DNA of 64,000 nt from Methanomassiliicoccaceae archaeon UBA370 (GTDB lineage: Archaea > Thermoplasmatota > Thermoplasmata > Methanomassiliicoccales > Methanomethylophilaceae), in contig DAUY01000011.1 of NCBI GenBank assembly GCA_002505345.1, positions 106,015-170,014 on the forward strand, written 5' to 3'. The translations under genes were made by a program, and so were the position numbers. Of this stretch, positions 59,537-64,000 are shown in pieces (position 1 is the first letter of the stretch; each line of letters opens with the position of its first letter). Under the pieces are notes generated by a model, which was not told the DNA's origin, searched no databases, and was given only the letters and a program-made list of their open reading frames with translations.

Positions 59537-62335
59537 TCAGCCCCTCCTGACGAAGAAAGCATACACTGCGAGCATATCCACGAACGCTATGGCGACGATT
59601 GCGGCCACGATGTACAGCCCCGTGCTGCCGCCGTGGATTACTGAAGGCGTCTCCTCTGCGATCACATACTTGGAACAGTGAGATATTACGAAGCTTACGG
59701 CTCCGTCCGTAACCGTTGCGGCCTGCCTCTCGCCCAGCCTGCCGGCGTCCTCGTCATAGAAGAACACAGATAGCCTCGTTCCGTCTTCGTATGCCCCGTC
59801 CAGATAATACGTCACTGTTGCACATATGGGCAGCACGCCCGTCGCCGAAAAATTAAGTACGAGCGGATTTTCGATGCTGGAGGAATCTATGAGTCTTTCA
59901 AGGTCGAAATCCGGAACGGCCCCCGTTATTGCGGGAACGAATGTACCGGCCTCCTGCCTGTAATCCCCCTCGAACGACCAGGAATATGCCACTATGTCGT
60001 TTTCCCCCAAAACACTGAGGGTGAAGGTCTTTCCCGTGTCCGCCAGCCGTTCGAAGAACGAGTTGTCCAGCTCTCCCCCTGCAGATTGGCCCCTGATCTG
60101 AACCGCCGGCTCATGATTCTGGGAGATTATGTCGCCAATCTCGTCGTAGGGCATCGAATCGTAGACGTTTAGTGCCCAGGCGGCATAGAGGGTTGCATCG
60201 GAAAACGCAGAATACTCTGACACCGCATTACCCCGTGGTGTGGTCGACCATCCGCAGAATCCATATCCTGGACGGGAGGGTGCGGTTACGTTTGCAAGGT
60301 CGAGTATCGTACCGCCGAGGACCGACCGGGGGCCCGGTGACGTTCCTTCGAATCCGTTCAGACTGAATGACACGACGTATCTCATCGCGATCTCGAAAGC
60401 TACTGGTACTGTACCGGTGTAATTGCCCGTTCCAGTAACGGCCGCTGCGGCGGATCCTGCCTGTATATTGTCGTCATAGGATACCACGTAGTCTCTGCCC
60501 TCCACAAGCAGCTTGCTTCCGTCTGTCACCACGACCGGTTCCAAGGCGTGCCCGGTGTACTCCTGGTCGGGCGCATAGATCATTCCCTTGTCAATTCTTT
60601 TTGGTGATATTGACCATGTTATCTCCTCATGTCCATCGCCTCCGTCCGGCCAAGATGTTATGCTTTCATCAGTAAGCGCGGCCAGAGCCCTGTAGCTGCC
60701 GGCAATTGTACCAGTGCTTCCAGAAAGCATGTAACCGTCGCCTTCCGGAACGCCTATCTGCTCCGTACCGTTGTAAACCAGACCTGTATTGGCGACAGGT
60801 ATCTGGATCACCTTCTTGCTGATGAGGAGGAGGCCTCCGACATACTCGAATTCATAGTTGTCGGCCGACCCTCCCGAAGGGACCAAATTATATGTTCCAG
60901 CATTTGTTAAATTGCTGGATATTACAGGTGCGGAATAACCGAGGCACGTTTCCGGACCTTCGCCTGTGACGAAACCTTCGACGGTAATAACCAGGGAGGG
61001 AGCTGTGCCGAACACTATGCTCTCCCCCGAATATCTTGCGGTGAGCTTCGCTTTGGCGATTGTCCAATTCAGAGTTTTAGGTTCTGTGGTGCCGTCTGAC
61101 CACACAGTGTTCACTGAATCGTTCAGCGTAGCGGTCGCAGAGTATGTGCCAGCATTCAGTCCTGACGAGTCTCCGGTAAGAGTATAACCATCTCCGCTTT
61201 CAATGCCCGACTGCTCAAATCCGATAAAAAACAGGTCTTGTTTAATATTCGGAGATGCAATTATTTTTTGTGAAACACTCAACGTTCCGTTTACAAATTC
61301 AATTTCATAGTTAGATGATGTCAACCCAGACACAAATATTGTATAATCACCAACTGGCGATAACAAATCATATTCGCATTCGTAGGTCACAATGCCATCG
61401 ATTGAAGATGATATGCTATCGCCAGTCATTAATCCCCTATATGAAACAGTGAACTGTGGAGTATCGTTCCCCACTATCACATTTTTATCTTCCGCCGTTA
61501 TTTTTAGCGAAGCTTTGGCTATGACCCAGTCAAACATCTTTGGATCAATTGTCCCGTCTGACCATTCAGTTGTTTCTGTATCCAATAGAGTGGCAATGGC
61601 AGAATACTCGCCAGCATTAAAGCCGACTGGATTTCCAGTTAGGGTATATCCTTCTCCGCTTTCAACACCAATCTGTTCATTTCTGTTATATGTCAAATCT
61701 GTGCATCCTACTGGTATAGGGATAATTTTTTTAGAAACCTCTAAGTTTCCATCGATGCATGATATTTCATAGTTTGATGACGTGAGTCCAGAAACTGAAA
61801 TTGTATAATCTCCTATTGGTGAGTTTGGTCTATATTCACAGTCAAAAACTGCGACTCCTTCAAGGGATGACACATTGTCTCCAAATACAAACCCCTGATA
61901 TGACAATTTGAATGATGGTACATCTCCCCCCACAATGATACTACAATCTTTGACCTTGACCAGCAATGGAGCCTTTGATATTGTCCAGCTTATACTCTTA
62001 GGCTCCGTCGTCCCGTCAGGCCATGTCGTGTTTATCGGATCATCCAATGTTGCTATGGCCACACAGTCTCCGGCATCGGTACCAGTGTTTCCCGTAAGGG
62101 AATACCCGTCTCCGTCTGACATTCCGGTGATCATCGCCCCGCTGTAAACATGAGAAATTTCCGTCGAAGATGCATCGGAATTCATGATCGGGCCGCCTTC
62201 TCCGGAGACGTCCGGCCCATCATCGACGACGAACACAAGGAAGCATGAAAATAATACGATCGCGAACAAGGCCGTGATAGTAACGAATGCTTTGTTTTTC
62301 AGTTCGGACCCTGGTGTGGCTGTTTCTAACTTCAT
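59537..62335 (-). CDS. Large repeat-containing surface protein (MBG repeats plus InlB-type repeat)
   Basis: This is a 932-residue protein. An N-terminal signal anchor lies at residues 16-36. Four tandem MBG-like repeats of about 140-154 residues follow (about 63-207, 208-361, 362-512, 513-650), each with GDGYTLTG-like and WSDGTTEPK-like segments. A Listeria-Bacteroides (InlB B-type) module lies at about 653-715 (PGYGFCGWSTTP), then a beta-rich domain, and a C-terminal helix with RRG end at about 905-928. It is likely an adhesin. Repeat B and part of A are encoded in conspicuously AT-rich DNA (about 61210-61950). Repeat C is close to the MBG module of the 25685 protein. Confidence 0.85.
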   Translation of the reverse strand: MKLETATPGSELKNKAFVTITALFAIVLFSCFLVFVVDDGPDVSGEGGPIMNSDASSTEISHVYSGAMITGMSDGDGYSLTGNTGTDAGDCVAIATLDDPINTTWPDGTTEPKSISWTISKAPLLVKVKDCSIIVGGDVPSFKLSYQGFVFGDNVSSLEGVAVFDCEYRPNSPIGDYTISVSGLTSSNYEISCIDGNLEVSKKIIPIPVGCTDLTYNRNEQIGVESGEGYTLTGNPVGFNAGEYSAIATLLDTETTEWSDGTIDPKMFDWVIAKASLKITAEDKNVIVGNDTPQFTVSYRGLMTGDSISSSIDGIVTYECEYDLLSPVGDYTIFVSGLTSSNYEIEFVNGTLSVSQKIIASPNIKQDLFFIGFEQSGIESGDGYTLTGDSSGLNAGTYSATATLNDSVNTVWSDGTTEPKTLNWTIAKAKLTARYSGESIVFGTAPSLVITVEGFVTGEGPETCLGYSAPVISSNLTNAGTYNLVPSGGSADNYEFEYVGGLLLISKKVIQIPVANTGLVYNGTEQIGVPEGDGYMLSGSTGTIAGSYRALAALTDESITSWPDGGDGHEEITWSISPKRIDKGMIYAPDQEYTGHALEPVVVTDGSKLLVEGRDYVVSYDDNIQAGSAAAAVTGTGNYTGTVPVAFEIAMRYVVSFSLNGFEGTSPGPRSVLGGTILDLANVTAPSRPGYGFCGWSTTPRGNAVSEYSAFSDATLYAAWALNVYDSMPYDEIGDIISQNHEPAVQIRGQSAGGELDNSFFERLADTGKTFTLSVLGENDIVAYSWSFEGDYRQEAGTFVPAITGAVPDFDLERLIDSSSIENPLVLNFSATGVLPICATVTYYLDGAYEDGTRLSVFFYDEDAGRLGERQAATVTDGAVSFVISHCSKYVIAEETPSVIHGGSTGLYIVAAIVAIAFVDMLAVYAFFVRRG

Positions 62336-62690
62336 GCGTGGCTTATTTTTTGGCGAATAAAAGCATTGCCCAAATTTTAAATAATATTGGTGTTACAATA
62401 TATAAATACATATATATTATTAAGCTCCGTTGAATGTATTTATATATTATATTTCGAAAATTAATATATATTATTTGACATGTGTATATAGAAATAATCT
62501 ATTTTTTGCCTCGTGAAATGGCGATACTGATATCCGGCCCACCGTCCGTCCTTACAACAGGCAAAACTGACTGGCCGCGGACCGCACTGCTGCGTCAAAC
62601 CGTCAAAAACACCGCTGGGAGATTCTTTATAGGGGCGCGCGCATCAACGCGCACCGTCAGGAAGATAAACTTGACGCAGAAGGATGAGCG
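62336..62690. promoter_or_regulatory. Divergent AT-rich promoter region and IleRS promoter
   Basis: No gene. About 62355-62510 is extremely AT-rich and holds several TATA-like runs, the probable promoter of the minus-strand surface gene. A TTTATA box (62626-62631) lies 60 bp before the IleRS ATG, with a GCGCG..CGCGC inverted repeat just downstream (62634-62653), giving a short structured leader. Confidence 0.5.
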
Positions 62691-64000
62691 ATGATAAAGC
62701 AGGTCCGTGCAGATTATAACGCACCAGAAATCGAGCGAGGGGTCCAGCAGCTCTGGAAAGAAACGAACGCGTACGAGAAGACCAAGGAGTACAGGTCCGG
62801 CGGAGAGGACTTCTATTTCTGCGACGGCCCCCCCTACACTACCGGAAAGATACACCTGGGTACGGCCATGAACAAGACCGTCAAGGACATCATGATCAGA
62901 TACTGGAGGATGAACGGGCTCAACGTCCGCGACCAGCCCGGATTCGACATGCACGGCCTCCCCATCGAGGTGCAGGTCGAGAAGAAGATGGGCGTACACT
63001 CGAAGAAGGAGATCGAGGAGAATGTGGGCATCGACAAGTTCGTGTCAACATGCCAGAAGTACGCCCTGGACCTGAGGGCCAGCATGACCGAGGAGTTCAA
63101 ACAGGTCGGAGTGTGGATGGACTGGGACAATCCTTATCAGACCCTTAAACCGGAATACATCGAGTCCGCCTGGTGGACCCTGTCCCGGGCATACGAACGC
63201 GGCCTCCTCGAAGACGCGGACCGTGTGGTAACCTGGTGTCCCAGATGCGAGACCGCCCTGGCGGAGGCGGAGATCGAATATTGGGACGAGAGCGACCCTT
63301 CCATAATGGTGAGGATGCCTGTCGCAGAACAGGACTGCTCGCTCCTGATCTGGACCACCACGCCTTGGACGCTGCCGTCCAACATGGCCGTCGCGGTCCA
63401 CCCCGATTACGATTACGCCAAAGTGAGGATGAAGGGCGAGGCGGGGAGCGAGGACGTGATCGTCCTGGAATCCCAGGCCAGATATGTCATGGAGAAGGGA
63501 GGATACTCAGAATTCGAGGTCCTTGAGAGGATGAAGGGAAAGAGCCTGGAGGGACTTTCTTATATCCCGCCCTTCGAGATAGGCGGCGCCCTCGTAAGGA
63601 ACGATTGGGTCTACAAAGTCGTCACAGCCCAGTACGTGGAAAAGGACAACACCGGACTGGTCCACACCGCACCGGGCTTCGGTCCCGACGACTACGACAC
63701 CGGGAAAAGGTACGGAATGACGCCGTTCTGCCCCGTGGGCGAGGACGGGAGGTTCAACGACGGGTTCCCCATGATGGAGGGACGCAAAGTCCGCGGCGTG
63801 AACGACGATGTGGTGAAACACCTGTCCGAGAACGGAAGGCTGTTCCAGTCCGGCAGGATCATGCACCGTTACGGCCACTGCTGGAGATGCAAATCCCCGA
63901 TCATATACAGGGATACGCGCCAGTGGTTCCTGGACGTCCCGAAGCTCAAATCCAAGATGCTGGACGAGATCGACAAGGCCGAATGGGTCCCGTCCTGGGC
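62691..64000 (+). CDS. ileS: Isoleucyl-tRNA synthetase, N-terminal part (runs off window)
   Basis: The first 436 residues of a class I synthetase of archaeal/eukaryotic type are seen. The HIGH motif reads HLGT in GPPYTTGKIHLGTAMNK. PGFDMHGLPIEVQVEKK, CPRCETALAEAEIEYWDE and WTTTPWTLPSNMAVAVHP (start of the editing domain) identify it. GMTPFCPVGEDGRF and HRYGHCWRCKSPIIYRDTRQW follow. The KMSKS region and anticodon domain lie beyond 64000. Confidence 0.93.
   Translation, partial: MIKQVRADYNAPEIERGVQQLWKETNAYEKTKEYRSGGEDFYFCDGPPYTTGKIHLGTAMNKTVKDIMIRYWRMNGLNVRDQPGFDMHGLPIEVQVEKKMGVHSKKEIEENVGIDKFVSTCQKYALDLRASMTEEFKQVGVWMDWDNPYQTLKPEYIESAWWTLSRAYERGLLEDADRVVTWCPRCETALAEAEIEYWDESDPSIMVRMPVAEQDCSLLIWTTTPWTLPSNMAVAVHPDYDYAKVRMKGEAGSEDVIVLESQARYVMEKGGYSEFEVLERMKGKSLEGLSYIPPFEIGGALVRNDWVYKVVTAQYVEKDNTGLVHTAPGFGPDDYDTGKRYGMTPFCPVGEDGRFNDGFPMMEGRKVRGVNDDVVKHLSENGRLFQSGRIMHRYGHCWRCKSPIIYRDTRQWFLDVPKLKSKMLDEIDKAEWVPSW

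Noticed and set aside
8129..64000. Insertion sequences, transposases, rRNA genes or toxin-antitoxin pairs
   Set aside because: Looked for on both strands; none has supporting motifs in the window.

Overview
The window looks like the chromosome of a methanogen-type archaeon of the class Thermoplasmata, most likely Methanomassiliicoccales (the gut Methanomethylophilaceae are the closest match I can think of). The signs are archaeal-type S-adenosylmethionine synthetase, FEN1 with a PIP box, ribosomal protein L40e, TATA boxes about 26 bp upstream of leaderless starts, HypA/HypD and NikR (nickel), and CBS and DUF4443 proteins. I read the stop codon of every gene listed: nearly all are TGA, about a dozen are TAA and none is TAG. 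That is expected in a lineage that uses TAG for pyrrolysine. The order-level assignment is inference; no 16S or mcr gene is present.

Positions 1 to about 8128 are the right-hand part of an integrated virus-like element. It ends in a tyrosine recombinase pointing at the 3' end of a tRNA-Ile(GAU) gene. A tightly overlapping run of eight genes encodes small membrane or exported proteins, followed by a FtsK/HerA-type ATPase with the look of a packaging enzyme. After a control region with dyads comes a repressor-like winged-helix gene with palindromic operators, then a winged-helix protein, a zinc-ribbon protein, a small protein, an ASCH-domain protein and the integrase. The left end and any classical capsid gene lie outside the window. 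This is the best candidate for an undescribed system.

Positions 8.2 to 25.4 kb are mostly core genes: an RNA-binding exosome-associated protein, a CNNM/CorC transporter, a YdbC/PC4 protein, a HEAT protein, a PAS protein, a ferredoxin-NADP reductase with a nearby ferredoxin, an amidohydrolase, UspA plus CBS, GlyRS, a CBS protein with a ribosome-hibernation-like tail, ValRS with an aberrant KMSKS loop, a DEAD-box helicase and tRNA-Gly(GCC).

Positions 25.7 to 34.4 kb are accessory. They hold a large BspA-type leucine-rich-repeat surface protein, an atypical ferredoxin, an arsenic-resistance set (arsR, acr3, arsM, arsC, a bicupin, an ArsD-like protein) and an AlbA/Schlafen-type regulator with an array of operator-like repeats.

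Positions 34.4 to 59.5 kb return to housekeeping: M18 aminopeptidase, a MenA/UbiE pair, a BASS transporter, alkylation repair (Ogt, AlkD) beside a DUF1848 protein, HypA/HypD, endonuclease III, FolC, an asparagine-synthetase-like protein divergent from NikR, topoisomerase I, nicotinate phosphoribosyltransferase, enolase, a response regulator, L40e, S-adenosylmethionine synthetase, RNase Z, ribulose-phosphate epimerase and FEN1. The window closes with a second large surface protein made of repeats shared with the first one, and the start of IleRS.
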